Assembly (NCBI RefSeq): GCF_028009165.1
Contig: NW_026611615.1
Coordinates: 310,001-374,000 of the forward strand
Source: Akanthomyces muscarius
Lineage: Eukaryota; Ascomycota; Sordariomycetes; Hypocreales; Cordycipitaceae
Reading direction: 5' to 3'
Length of the DNA: 64,000 nt
Shown: in pieces, positions 19,418 through 29,942 of the stretch
Position numbering within the stretch: position 1 is the stretch's first letter
Layout: every line of letters begins with the position of its first letter
The notes under the pieces: generated by a model
Database searches by the model: none
The model's input: the letters and a program-made list of their open reading frames with translations, nothing else
What the model was told of the DNA's origin: nothing
Position numbers and translations under genes: made by a program

Positions 19418-21472
19418 CTAAAGAAATTCCGAAAAGTCGCCTTGGTCGACCAAAAAGTCATACGTGCCCATGAAAAAATTATTCGGCGACTCCCCAAACA
19501 TGCCCAGAACATCAGTGCCGTCGGCTGCCATGCTCAGTGTGGGATCTTGCGCAGACGGCTGCGCGTCGGCTGGATTCACAGCGGCGGTTGGGAGTGGTCT
19601 AGGTGCGTCCTGCAATTTCATCTTTTGCACCAGTCCGCGCATGCCCTTGGTCATGCTCACCAGCAAGTGCCGTCGGTGCATCTTGGACGTCACTTTTTCC
19701 AGCGCCGTCACCGTCTCCGATATCAGAGGCAGGATCTCGCTGCTATTCACCTGGATGAAGCTCGAGTACTTGGAGGAAACTTTGAGGAGAAATACAATCG
19801 AAAAGGCGAGCATGGTGCCGAAATAAATGGGCAGGCCGTCAAAGAAGGACTGTAATTCCTCGTCCGCGTTGACCGAACGCAGAATCGACATGGCTGCTCG
19901 AACGGCGCCGTTGGCAATCTCGTCTAGCTCCATCATGACTTCGGCGGACTGCGTCTGCATGCGTGCCGCCCTGGTTGCGCTGCCGCGAAACGCGTGCGAG
20001 CAAAGATATAGCTTGGAGAAGTGGTATTGCAGCGCGACTCCTTTGCGCGGGTAGTTCCCGATATGGGGATTTGGTGCAAACCGCTCCATCCATTCTGCAC
20101 GAAGTGTGTCCATGTTGATGTTGTATCGTCGCAAGGCAGGCAGGTCCGCGTCGCCCAGCGGCCGGTTGACATCCACACCGAACGAGTCGACAGCCTCCGA
20201 TAATACGGTCCAACGTAGAACATGACTGACTAGTCGCGCGTCGTCCTCTGTTGTGTGTGGAAAGTCGAGAAACTTCCTCACGCTGCGAATCGCCTCGCAC
20301 TGCCGCGTCAGTGGCGGCCGCCCAAACGGAATGCTAAAGTGATGATCACAAATATACACGAGGTAGTATAATCGGGCATGAAGATATGCCTTCTTGTCTC
20401 CGTGCAGAGCTTTGAAGAAGCTCTTGTGCAGGTGCAGCTCCGTGGCCATGCGCACGGCGGTGCCAACCAGTGTCCACGCGACTTCGCCTAGCCAGAAAGC
20501 GCCGATGCAGAGCGCGCGAATGTCGTCGATGTTGACGTCCTTGGAAAATGTCTGCGAGGCGCATTGCGAGAGAAAGGCTGCGCAGCAGGATTGATAGTCG
20601 GGGGAGGCGAGATGCAGCGCTCCGACAGTGGACACGGCGGCGACGAGCAGTGGTGACGAGGAACGAGCATATTCGAGGGTTCGCATCTCCATGTCGCCGA
20701 GGATGCGGTACGGGAAGTGATCCAGCCTGGTCTGGTACGCGTCAAAGTAGCTCTGAGCTGCTTCAAGGGTGATGATGCCGCGTGATATGATGTCGCTGCA
20801 GTTGGCGCGGCGCGGCTGCGATTCTCCCTGCGATATGTAAAAGCCAGGGAGCGAACCAGGGCCGGAGTCGAGGTCCATAACAATATTCCAGTTATTTCCA
20901 GTAGGATTGGTTTCCTTGAGAGACTCTTGTTGGGAGTTGCGGTTCTGCGGCTCTTCGGACATCATCGTCGTGTCATCTGCAGCATCCGCGACCATGGTGA
21001 TATCGTCGGCACTGTCTTGGTCGGCATCGAGGAGGCGCATGACTTCTGCACTGTCGGCGCTACCAGCGGCGCCAGTACGAAGAACAGCTTCGATCCGGTC
21101 AATTCTTCTTTCCATTCGGCCTTTCCAACTACATACGTGCGTCAGTAATTGACAGATTTGCAAATGTATGACGATGGTCAATTACACATTATCATTCTCA
21201 AGCAGCATCTGCAGGCTGCGATTGACGGTGCATGGCAGCCCACGTTTCTTGCAGCGGGTGCAAGGCGGTTGCGCATCTTTCATATGACATTTTATCTGGC
21301 ATTCAGTAAGTACGAATACCTTCAAAACTCACAGAGCAAGACAGACGAGTACCTTTTGCTTACGACACGCGACGCACGCAGTAATCTTTCGTGTGATCGT
21401 CGGCGGTCCATTGTGTGCCTCTTGGTCTTGCCCTATCGCCGGCGCAGGGCCGCCGCTGCCAGGTCCCGGCAT
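19418..21472 (-). CDS. Zn(II)2Cys6 transcription factor
   Basis: DNA-binding regulator in the nucleus. Three exons (21472-21353, 21295-21186, 21128-19418) give 646 residues. Introns are 57 bases each; the second uses GTAATT. Joining them is what assembles the zinc cluster: CVACRKQK from exon 1 and IKC..PPCTRCKKRGLPC from exon 2 give Cys33, 36, 43, 52, 55 and 62 in the CX2CX6CX8CX2CX6C spacing. A linker/coiled segment follows (WKGRMERRIDRIEAVL), then an acidic Asp-rich stretch and a fungal-specific regulatory middle region starting near QSYFDAYQTRLDHFPYRIL with RPPLTR. The genes it controls are unknown; adjacency to phosphonoacetate hydrolase is the only hint. A TATATAA lies only about 30 bases before the ATG. 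Confidence 0.93.
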
Positions 21473-22147
21473 TCCGAGCGAGAAATATCAGATGAAGATG
21501 GACTATATAAGACCGGGTCGAGCCGCGCCAGAATACGAGATGGTACGGGCCCGCTGCATGGGCGAGATAAGTGCGTGCACAGTGACGGTCGTGTCGGCGG
21601 AGACCTGCAGCTACACGCTGCTGCGAGACACCTGAGGATCCAGCTCCGAGACTACGGAAAAGCCGCCGTAAGATTGGGAGATGATGATCGGGGGTGAATT
21701 GACCGGAACTGCGCGGGGTCAAGGATGCACGACTTTAGGCCGGGACGCCATGTCGGGTTTCTCGCCGAGTTTTTTGCCCGTTTGTGCCAGTTCGGCTTAG
21801 CGCCGAAATGCAGTTACAGCCTCATGTAGGTCCCACCTACCCGGGACTTCCCTGCTCCCTTTGCTGTAAGCTACAGATGCTCAATTGAATCCAGTAGGTC
21901 AATGGTGAATTTGATTATTCGGCAAACCAGAGCCACATGTTGCCGACCCCACTGGAGAGACACGATCAGCAGGTTCTTCGCTTGTCCTTTCGTAGTCAGA
22001 TCAGGCGGGCCTGGATCATGGGGCTCCGGATGTGACCATCGAACAAGCAACCTAGACAACATGATCTTCATTTGCTAAAGCTGATACTAAAGCAAAAAAG
22101 GTGCTGAAGAAGTAGTTTGCAAAATCTCTCAAATCACTCGTAACATT
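21473..22147. other. Intergenic
   Basis: Promoter of the Zn2Cys6 gene; CTATATAA at 21503-21510. No gene supported. Confidence 0.4.
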
Positions 22148-22780
22148 TCAGACAAGAACACGCAGCACAACCATCCGTGCCTGGATACCGGCACCTCGCC
22201 TATAGTCTTCCAAGTTGGTACTCAGAATCTGCACTTTACCGGTATGCGCTAGCTCCTCCACTTTGGCTTTGTAGCCTTGGTTTTCCCAGATGCTGCTCAG
22301 GACAGTGGCGATAACATAACCTCCGGTTTCAGTAACTCTCACAAATTCCTCGAACGTCGCTGGTCCAACATGGCCTTGAGTAAACGTGCCAACGCACACG
22401 ACCATGCCGAATGTCCCGTTCTCGTATGCAAGTGGTTGGGTGAGATCAGCCGCCTCCAGCTTATTGTAGGCGCCCGTGTTTCGTGCAACTTCGAGCATAC
22501 CAGGGCTTAGATCGACTCCGTCAATCTTTTTAGCGCCGACCTTTGCTAGGTGAAGCCCGACAAGACCGGTGCCACAACCAGCATCGAGGATCGTCACGTC
22601 CTCAATCTTCACGCCCAATGGCTGCAGAACCTTCAAAGCGTAAGAAGTTGTCAATAATGGGCCAACATAATCTTGATCCTTTTCGGCCATTTCAATGTCA
22701 TAAGTGGCAGCCCATTCGTCATAAAGATTTCGAGTATCATCAACACTGGAGAGTCCGTAGGCGCGAGTGAGTAGTGACAT
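22148..22780 (-). CDS. Class I SAM-dependent methyltransferase, METTL27/WBSCR27-like
   Basis: Transfers a methyl group from S-adenosylmethionine to an unknown acceptor. One exon, 210 residues. Motif I is ILDAGCGTGLVG (residues 64-75), followed by the acidic loop IDGVDLSPGML and motif IV-like FGMVVCVGTFTQGHV. The N-terminal pattern (DTRNLYDEWAATYD) is shared with the METTL27-like group and with small fungal methyltransferases found in metabolite clusters. No signal peptide or membrane segment. It is divergent from the NmrA-like gene at 24.7 kb across a 1.9-kb gap with repeated elements. Substrate cannot be inferred. Confidence 0.9.
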   Translation of the reverse strand: MSLLTRAYGLSSVDDTRNLYDEWAATYDIEMAEKDQDYVGPLLTTSYALKVLQPLGVKIEDVTILDAGCGTGLVGLHLAKVGAKKIDGVDLSPGMLEVARNTGAYNKLEAADLTQPLAYENGTFGMVVCVGTFTQGHVGPATFEEFVRVTETGGYVIATVLSSIWENQGYKAKVEELAHTGKVQILSTNLEDYRRGAGIQARMVVLRVLV

Positions 22781-23933
22781 GGCTGCTGAGGGATACTGAG
22801 GTGGAGACTCGACAAGATATATGTGGAATTGCGGAATTGTTTGTGCTTTGTTTTCTCCCTTTAAGGATTAGGAAAGAGCAACGAAAATAGTAGAAACGCT
22901 TCTTTTATAGGTCACCTCAACTCGCAATGCTACAAAATACCTCATATGACGCTCCCTAGCAAGAAAAGACTGATGACGTCTCTGGCTGAATTGTGGATTT
23001 CCAACCTGATCCCCCTCATCTAGAGCTGATCTACGGATGATTGTGGGACTCTGTCACTGTCGTGCTTGATGTTTGGCCGGTTACTACCGGCCTGATAAAG
23101 GTGAAGGAGATGTGAGAGCCAAGCTAAATCCATTGGCGGCCCTGCTAGGTGGTCACCAAGAATTCTAACCAATCAATTCAAGTGAAACTTTATTAAAAAA
23201 GCACATGCTAGCATGAGCCAAGGCGAGAGTGCCGATCAAGTCTCAACTCAGGCCGCTAACTGGGCGGGGCTCGACCAGTAGTTAGCGATTAGATTGTTGA
23301 GTGAGCAGTTACTATGATGATCAAATTACGATGTGTCTTCACTTCAATCTTGCTTCTGACCGATAAAGCCTATTTGTTCCTGTTCTACCGACGGATGTGA
23401 CAGCAGTGATCGTCATCGTCGGCAAGATGCTGCACCACTGGACCAACGGTAAATTTACTGGCAGTGTTTAGAGGGTCAGCCTTCCGGAGAGCATGGAGTA
23501 CGACATCAATGTGATCATACCAAAAAGGTATACACGGCTTTTCCTTTTAAAGCGAAGCGAAATGTCTCGATTGCCCTGATACCGTAGTTTGCTTCAAATT
23601 GCCAACGCCAACAGTTTCCCTGTGTCAGCACTCGAGTTTCAGAAAATGCGGTATAATACTCTGTATACTTGAGATAGGGCTACTTCGCATGAGCGTGAAA
23701 ACTGAATGGGGGCCTAGAAGGCGGCTCGAGACAGTGAGGATCAAGTGATCCTACAAAACCAAGCGACTTATGATTTCGACATCTCAATGTCTTTTTAGGC
23801 CGGATCAGAAGCTTTGAGCTCCTCTGACGACCTAAAAGTTTACTGTTTTAACGATCTTTATCAGATTAACGAAATCTGAGTGTTCCCCATGTTTCTAGTG
23901 ACACTAAGTTCATTCTTGTGCTAGCAACTTGCG

Positions 23934-23955
23934 CTAGTCGAGGTTGCTCGACTAG
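23934..23955. repeat. Perfect 9-base inverted repeat with 4-base loop
   Basis: CTAGTCGAG, then GTTG, then CTCGACTAG. Could form a hairpin or serve as a paired binding site in the intergenic region before the NmrA-like gene. Confidence 0.6.
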
Positions 23956-24358
23956 TGTTGAGATGGGGGCAAGACTCACGTTTAATACACAACATAGATC
24001 AGAACATCACAGGTGCCACGCACTCAAAAGTGGTCACAATATGGACGGGAGCTAGAACTAGAAAAGTTACAAGGCTGGAAAGACGGGGATTTTGGCTGAT
24101 CTTTAACAGAAAGGTATGCAAGCATGCCCGCACTTGTCCATTTCTTGACCAGCCATCAGCTTTCCACTTATGCGCACGTGGATTTACGCGCCATCTATTT
24201 CAGGACGCCGGGGAGTCTCATTTAGGTTTCCTCCGCTCAACATTCCCTGTTCAGCTAACGATTGTAGACTTCTCGGTAATAATGCCATGCTGTTGCGGAC
24301 TTGCTGCTTGCGGACTTGCGGACTTTCTGCTGGTCGACTTTTGCCTGTCGACTACGTT

Positions 24359-24510
24359 TCGATTGACTCATCGGCGAGACTTCTCGGGATCGTTTGAAGT
24401 CCGAACTGCGTAAGCCGTGATCTGATTGGGCCAGGTATAATTTATATCCGGTATATCTCAATTGACTCATCGACAAGACTTCCTCGGCATTGCTCAAGGT
24501 GCGAAGTGCG
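24359..24510 (+). repeat. Imperfect direct repeat, about 52 bases, spaced 99 bases
   Basis: Copies at 24359-24410 and 24458-24510 share ATTGACTCATCG, AGACTT and later GTGCGAA-like ends. Several differences between copies are G/A. It sits 210-360 bases upstream of the NmrA-like ATG. Confidence 0.55.
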
Positions 24511-24717
24511 AGAGATTGGCCGTAGAATTTGCTGTTTATTCTCAGTATCGTGTCTATTCTAAGTATATTGGCAGAATGACTAGAGCTTATGAGGCGCGTT
24601 GGTGAACCACTTCCTTCAACTATTAATACTCGATCTGCGCACCGTATCCTTTTGTTCATAGACTAAAATCATCCTCCAACCAACCAACCACTTCCGTGCT
24701 CGTCGACAAAAACGACC

Positions 24718-25733
24718 ATGTCTAAGATTCTTGCTGTGTTTGGTGCCACTGGCATTCAAGGCGGTTCGGTTGTCCGGGCTATCCTCAATGACAACGCTCT
24801 TTCTTCAGAGTTCAAGATTCGAGCCATCACTCGAGATGCCTCCAAGCCAGCCGCACAGGAGTTTGCTGCTAAAGGGGTCGAGATCGTAACAGTACGAGTC
24901 ACCGAATCTATGCACGTGGTTGATGGCTAACCTGTGGTGTCAGGCGGACATGTCTTCAGTTGAACTAGTTGCGTCAGCCGTCGAAAAAGCTCACACAGTT
25001 TTCTTGGTTACCAATTTCTGGGAGAATTTCTCGGAAGAGGTTGAGATCTCGCAGGGCAAAGCTGTCACAGATGCTTGTAAGGCTGCTGGTGTGCAACACT
25101 TGATCTTTTCTTCGTTGATCAACACAACCAAAGCCAGTGATGGCCGTCTTCCCAATATTACGCATTTTGTGGGAAAGTCAAAGATTGAGCAGTACATTCG
25201 GGACAGTGGTGTGCCAGCTACATTTGTGTTGGCAGGTTTATACATGTCCAACTTGTTCTCAATGATTCGCAAGGGAGACAATGGCCATTATTCCATGGCC
25301 GTCCCGGTATCAGAGAAAGCACAGTTCCCTTTGTTTGACGCTGCCGGCGACACTGGTAAGTTGAAGTTTGGTTTTACTATGACTTAAGGCTAATATTATG
25401 AAAGGCAAATTCGTGGCAGCTACAATGCGAAACTACCCAACTTGTCTGGGAAAGCAAATTTACGCCTGCACAAAGTACTACACGCCCTCTGAGATTGTTT
25501 CAGAGTTCTCAAGTGTACTAAATATGCCTGCTACCTACGTACATGTTCCCTCCAAGGTAGCAAAGTCATTCTTTCCGGACGTTATGGCCCAGGAGATGCT
25601 CGAAACCTTGCTCCTCCTCGACGATCCGGGTTACTACGAGAAAGCTGATTTAGCGGAGAGCTTAAAACTGCTTAACGAAGAGCCGACTACCTGGAAGGAG
25701 TTTGTGCACGAAAATGAAGCGAATTGGCTGTAG
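24718..25733 (+). CDS. NmrA-like NAD(P)-binding protein
   Basis: Rossmann-fold protein of the atypical short-chain dehydrogenase class; NmrA-like members sense NAD(P) state or act as reductases. Exons 24718-24891, 24944-25355 and 25405-25733 give 304 residues. Introns are 52 and 49 bases with GCTAAC and GGCTAAT branch sites. The cofactor motif GATGIQGG is at residues 9-16, and a THFVGKSKIEQYI segment carries the Lys of the family. HLIFSSL and the C-terminal EPTTWKEFV fit the group. Start ATG follows a CGACC context. It and the next NmrA-like gene are only weakly alike, so they are not a recent duplicate. Exact activity unknown. Confidence 0.93.
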
Positions 25734-26209
25734 AGAGTGAGAATAGAAGTGCAGGAAGAGATTCAAAAGCGGGAAACATTCAGGAGTTGGATGTAGTATT
25801 CCACCGTGGTAGCCACGATGTGAGTGGGGACAGAAGGGGAGGACAACCAGAACTTATCGGCTAATAGCTACATTGTACGGATATTCTTGCAGATATTGGT
25901 CAAAGTTAGCTAGTTGGCTTGTATTTAGTGGCCCAGAAAATGTAACAGGTCAGCCGCCAAACAGGCGACAGGCCACAGAACTAGCACCTGCCCGAGTACG
26001 CGCCCGTCTTTAGAATGCTAGAAAACACATTCTTGTACTTTTTGGATAGCAGAGCTTTTGCTGTTATTTTTTAGCAGAGTCTTTTAGATCCTAGAATCCA
26101 GCCCTAATACACGTAGGCGTACTGCAACTAGATGTGCTGACATATTCCTCTCCAACTCTACACACTTTTTGACTGCGAGAATCAACAATATCCTCCTCTA
26201 GCAGACCAT
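25734..26209. other. Convergent 3' region between two NmrA-like genes
   Basis: No gene. Should hold both 3' ends. Confidence 0.45.
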
Positions 26210-27250
26210 TTAAAGGGAGCTTCTCTGACTTTCTGCCACTTCAGTCACAACCCTCTGTACCGCCTCTTCGAGCGACTCTCGGGGAGTGGGGAGAAGCAGC
26301 TGCCTGCCCTGTTCAGCTTCTTCATACCACTGACTCAACCCATCCCGACCCAGAGCTGCGTATTGAATTAATGGCAAAACCGCACTGTAGTTCCCTTTGC
26401 TTAAATCCGCAAGTGACTGCTGCTTCAGTCCGTCGCTGTCGAGGTGGGTAGCGGTGAACTGGGTCCCAGAGAACTTCTCCAACAAGCCGAGGGTCTCATT
26501 CTGCGTCGTAGCAAAGGACGAAATATGGACAAACCGATTCTTAGCATTTTCTCTGGCGTGCGCGTCGCTGAGCAGCGTCACCAACGCTGCAGCAATATCC
26601 TGAATATTCGTGGCCAGAAACTTTGTGTTTCCATCGTCCCAAATCTGGGCTGTTTTCTTGGCAAGATCAAAGCCGAAGGTGCCCCTTGTCAAGCCCTAAA
26701 AGTAGTCAGCAGCTCTTCATTGCAGCGAAATTTGTCTAATGTACCCAGTCAAAAAACAGACCAGTGACGATACCCGTCCATTGCATTGCTTGTTGTTCCT
26801 TAGATCGCAGCTGTGCTGTGACTTTAACTTTTCCCTTCAAGATCGGCAGTGCCTCCAAAACGCGGCTGTCCAAGGTATTGTGGCCGAATTCGCTAGGTAT
26901 GAACCATTTCACGCCAGCTGAAGCTGCAGCGTCGATGATCAGACTCTCTACCTGTAGAGCCCCGGCATCGATAAGACAGAGAACGGCATCTTGTCCTTGT
27001 AAGGCTTTTGCAATATTCTTCTCAGTATATTCCGTTTTCACCACCTTCACATTGGGCGGGAACGCTGAGGTCGACTCTGCTCTAGTGATCACTGTCACTT
27101 CAAACGACGCGTTGATGATGGACGGCAGGACGGCCTGTCCTAGGTTGCCATTTGCCTGTTGCGAATGTTTAGTTGTGCACTCAAATTGAGAAAGATCTTA
27201 TTTATTTGTTAACATACGCCGATAATCGCGACTTTCGTGATGCTAGACAT
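26210..27250 (-). CDS. NmrA/isoflavone-reductase-like oxidoreductase
   Basis: NAD(P)-dependent reductase-like protein of the isoflavone reductase branch. Exons 27250-27218, 27155-26745 and 26695-26210 give 309 residues; introns are 62 bases (GTATGT..CAG) and 49 bases (GTACAT, TGCTGAC, TAG). The dinucleotide motif IIGANGNLG (residues 9-17) is assembled across intron 1, which confirms that splice. The IPSEFGHNT motif and the Lys-containing KGKVKVTAQLR segment are typical of this branch. The C-terminus ends in a charged helix. It faces the other NmrA-like gene tail to tail. Substrate unknown; many such genes sit in fungal metabolite clusters. Confidence 0.93.
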
Positions 27251-28366
27251 TTGTGATGGACGAGATGGATGAGTATTGCTCAATGTGCCCTTTCCGATTA
27301 TTGGTGGAGGGTTTGATACTTGTATGGATGATACTGCCAAGGCCATACTTTTATATCCGTCGACATTGTTACGTCGAGGCTTCGAGAACGCAATTTATCA
27401 GCAAGATGAATAGCGCAATGCGGGACAACGGATGTAAATATGCATTTGTAATATACGTCGGCCTTCGATTATTAGAGACTTTTGATGCAAAGGCTAAATT
27501 GTCCATAGTACAGTATGCACGCGATGTGAATGATGAGGCCATCCCGCCGAAGTTGGGCCACGAGCAGGGATCACCTTCAGCGCTCTGTCCAGAGAAACCT
27601 CGGCAGACAAGACCCTCTCGCGTGCTACGATTCCAAAAAAAAACCGACGTGCTGGGGGTCTATTGCGACATATATTGGTGGCTGAAAAATCTGATTGGAA
27701 ATTGCCGCTTCGATGTCAGTCGGTTGTTTGCGGACTTTTGCGGCCTTTTGCGCGTGGTAGGCTTCACTTTAACTGTCTGCGCCAGCCGTCTCCTCCGCCC
27801 AGGCGCGAGACTGCACTTTGACGCGCCTACTACGGCCAAGTCATGAGGTCTTACCTTGTTAGTCTAGTTTTGAAAGAGGCGCGGTCAACCTAGGGCAACA
27901 TATTTGACTTGTCTGTGGGGGATCATCTACGTCGCCCGCGGCTCTAGTACAGGCTGACGGGTTTAGTACTTCCACGAGGACGTCTTCAGTTGGTGATTTG
28001 TGTAAGCCACCGCAAGCTGAAACACGTGGGAGATAGGTTACGATCCACCCAAACTCAGTAAACTCTATTTATTTCCAACGCCGCCGTAGAAGATAACAAA
28101 TCCCCTTGTGCAAGTCCAGTTCTCCGCCGAATCCGGGCACGACATCCTCGGCTTCGATGTGTTCCTGTCGAGTGGTGACAAGAGTAATCGAAAGGTTAGG
28201 GCGGCTACACTTTTTTTTTTTTGGCAGAGTTTCATGGCCTGGATTGGTTATATAAAAATAATTTGGAGATCCCGAGGAGTAAACACGTGTTTCTAAATGT
28301 TTATTTATATATTAAATCATTCCCGTTGTGTCCGTCAATCCTTTTAACACTTCAACCTCAACAACC
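27251..28366. other. Intergenic, 1.1 kb
   Basis: A frame at 27253-27846 has no family resemblance and is not called. CGG-rich TTTGCGGACTTTTGCGG near 27727 resembles the TTGCGGACT copies at 24.3 kb. A T-run at 28210 precedes the thioesterase relic. Confidence 0.4.
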
Positions 28367-29328
28367 ATGGCAACTACCCTAGCTCAGCACTTATCTCTCG
28401 AATAAGCTGATGGGCATTATGTTTCTTCGCACTTTCCCCGGCAAATGGGCAATACCACCCCGATTGCCTATGGAGGCTATGCCATTGGCCTCGCAATTCA
28501 AATTGCGTGCCAGTCTGTGCCCGATGGGTTCCGCCTTTACTCGGCTCTAGGCCACTTCCTGCGCGGGCTATCTACAGATGCGAAGCTGATTTGTACACCA
28601 AGCGAACTGCGTCGCACGAAAAGCTTCGTCACGTATCGCGTGACCGTCCAACAGAAGGATCAAACGACGGGGATGCCACGTCTTTGCGTGGAATTGCTGG
28701 CAGACTTCCACCGCGATGAACCGGAAATTCTCAACTACTCGGCCACCCCAACTCGTCGGTACAGTCATTGGCAACACTGCCTGAGGTGGGACCGCCTTGC
28801 GGAAGAGAAATGGGTCAAGACTGGCAAGCTATTAGAAGCAAAATCGGACATGTTTAACACCCTCTTTGGACTGTCGCATGAGATATTTGACGCTCGTCCG
28901 TGTCCAGAAGGCGTCACAGCTTAGAATCTGCTAGGCTTGGTAAACGAAATCGAAACAAGCCAGGACCAATTGACCCTAACGACCAAGTCTTCTGCAGATT
29001 GGTTCAAACTGAAACACCAACTACACGCAGAAGAGGGCTAGATGGCCTCCTTGGGTTTTGCGCTAGACGGCTTGTTGTCGTTTTTGCGGCACAAAATCAC
29101 CTGTCGTTTTATGATGCAGAGGCTTGCGCAAGCTTGGATTTTGCTCTGCGGGTATTCGTGCCGCAGCTAAACTTAAACAATTAGCACCTAAGCGAGGCAG
29201 TCAATCACCGAGCTGGGTATGGTCGAACATTTAGCGAGAGTAAGCAGTGGGAAGAGGATGGGAATTTAATTGCTTCAATGAGTCAGCAATCTATTCTGCG
29301 AGCTCCCGCTAGCAGTGGCAAACTGTAA
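28367..29328 (+). pseudogene. Acyl-CoA thioesterase-like gene, inactivated
   Basis: The translation matches fungal acyl-CoA thioesterase II-like proteins (two hot-dog folds): an N-terminal GNTTPIAYGGYAIGLAI, FYDAEACASLDFALRVF in the second half and a W(E/D)E..G-L-I-ASMSQQ end. The reading frame is broken: TAA at 28403-28405 (codon 13), TAG at 28922-28924, TAG at 29039-29041, a frameshift near 29070-29085 (net minus one or plus two bases) and TAG at 29182-29184. Each stop is one transition away from a Gln or Trp codon. The longest intact piece is 28445-28924, which lacks the second domain. Total span of about 320 codons fits the intact family. No introns are needed. In related fungi such genes sit in metabolite clusters, which may be its origin here. 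Confidence 0.85.
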
Positions 29329-29942
29329 AGAGTTAGAGTATGGAACTTAGACTAAATGATGAGTTTGCAAAACCTGCGATAACTTTTACCTGGTTCGCTA
29401 CTGATGTAATTGGTGACGGTACATGTGCCTGTGGACCGGCTGCCAAGGGAGTAGTAGCCGGTTGTTGCGCTGCTCAAAGAGCACGCTATTTGTGCTTGTA
29501 TTTGTAGTTAAATTGTTGAAGGCATATTAAAAGCGAGAAAAGTCGATTTATAATATTTCTTGCATGATTCTCATTTGTAAAGCAATCGATACACTTACAA
29601 GTACCTACTAGCCGCACCCTTAACCAGTCACTGGACTATTCGCCGCTGCGCCTTGCGCGAGGCGAAGGCTAGCGCTTCAAGGACGGGAACCTTAAAAATT
29701 TTGCCATTGGGCATAGCTCAGCCTCCGCAGGACTCGCATCTTACTTTTCCGTATCGACTGCGGATCAGGAGCGGCCTCCCGGTAGACTTCATCTCATCTA
29801 CGGTCGCAATGTGAGAGTAGATAGAAGTGCATGTACAAAAGGCAAATTGAATATTGCAACCAGAGAACCACACAAAGGGTGAGCAGACCCTCCAACCATA
29901 TTTCTACAGTCAAAACTGACAATAATCTTGAACATAGCTACC
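29329..29942. other. Intergenic, promoter of agmatine deiminase
   Basis: Nothing coding seen. Confidence 0.4.

Larger units (their letters stand above)
22781..24717. other. Long divergent promoter region with repeats
   Basis: No supported gene over 1.9 kb. Contains a hairpin-forming inverted repeat at 23934-23955, several TTGCGGACT copies at about 24293-24330 and an imperfect direct repeat at 24359-24510, all within 800 bases of the NmrA-like start. Confidence 0.5.

Noticed and set aside
27253..27846. 197-codon plus-strand frame beside the second NmrA-like gene
   Set aside because: Composition is untypical, no homologous pattern, and it begins at the promoter of the opposite gene.
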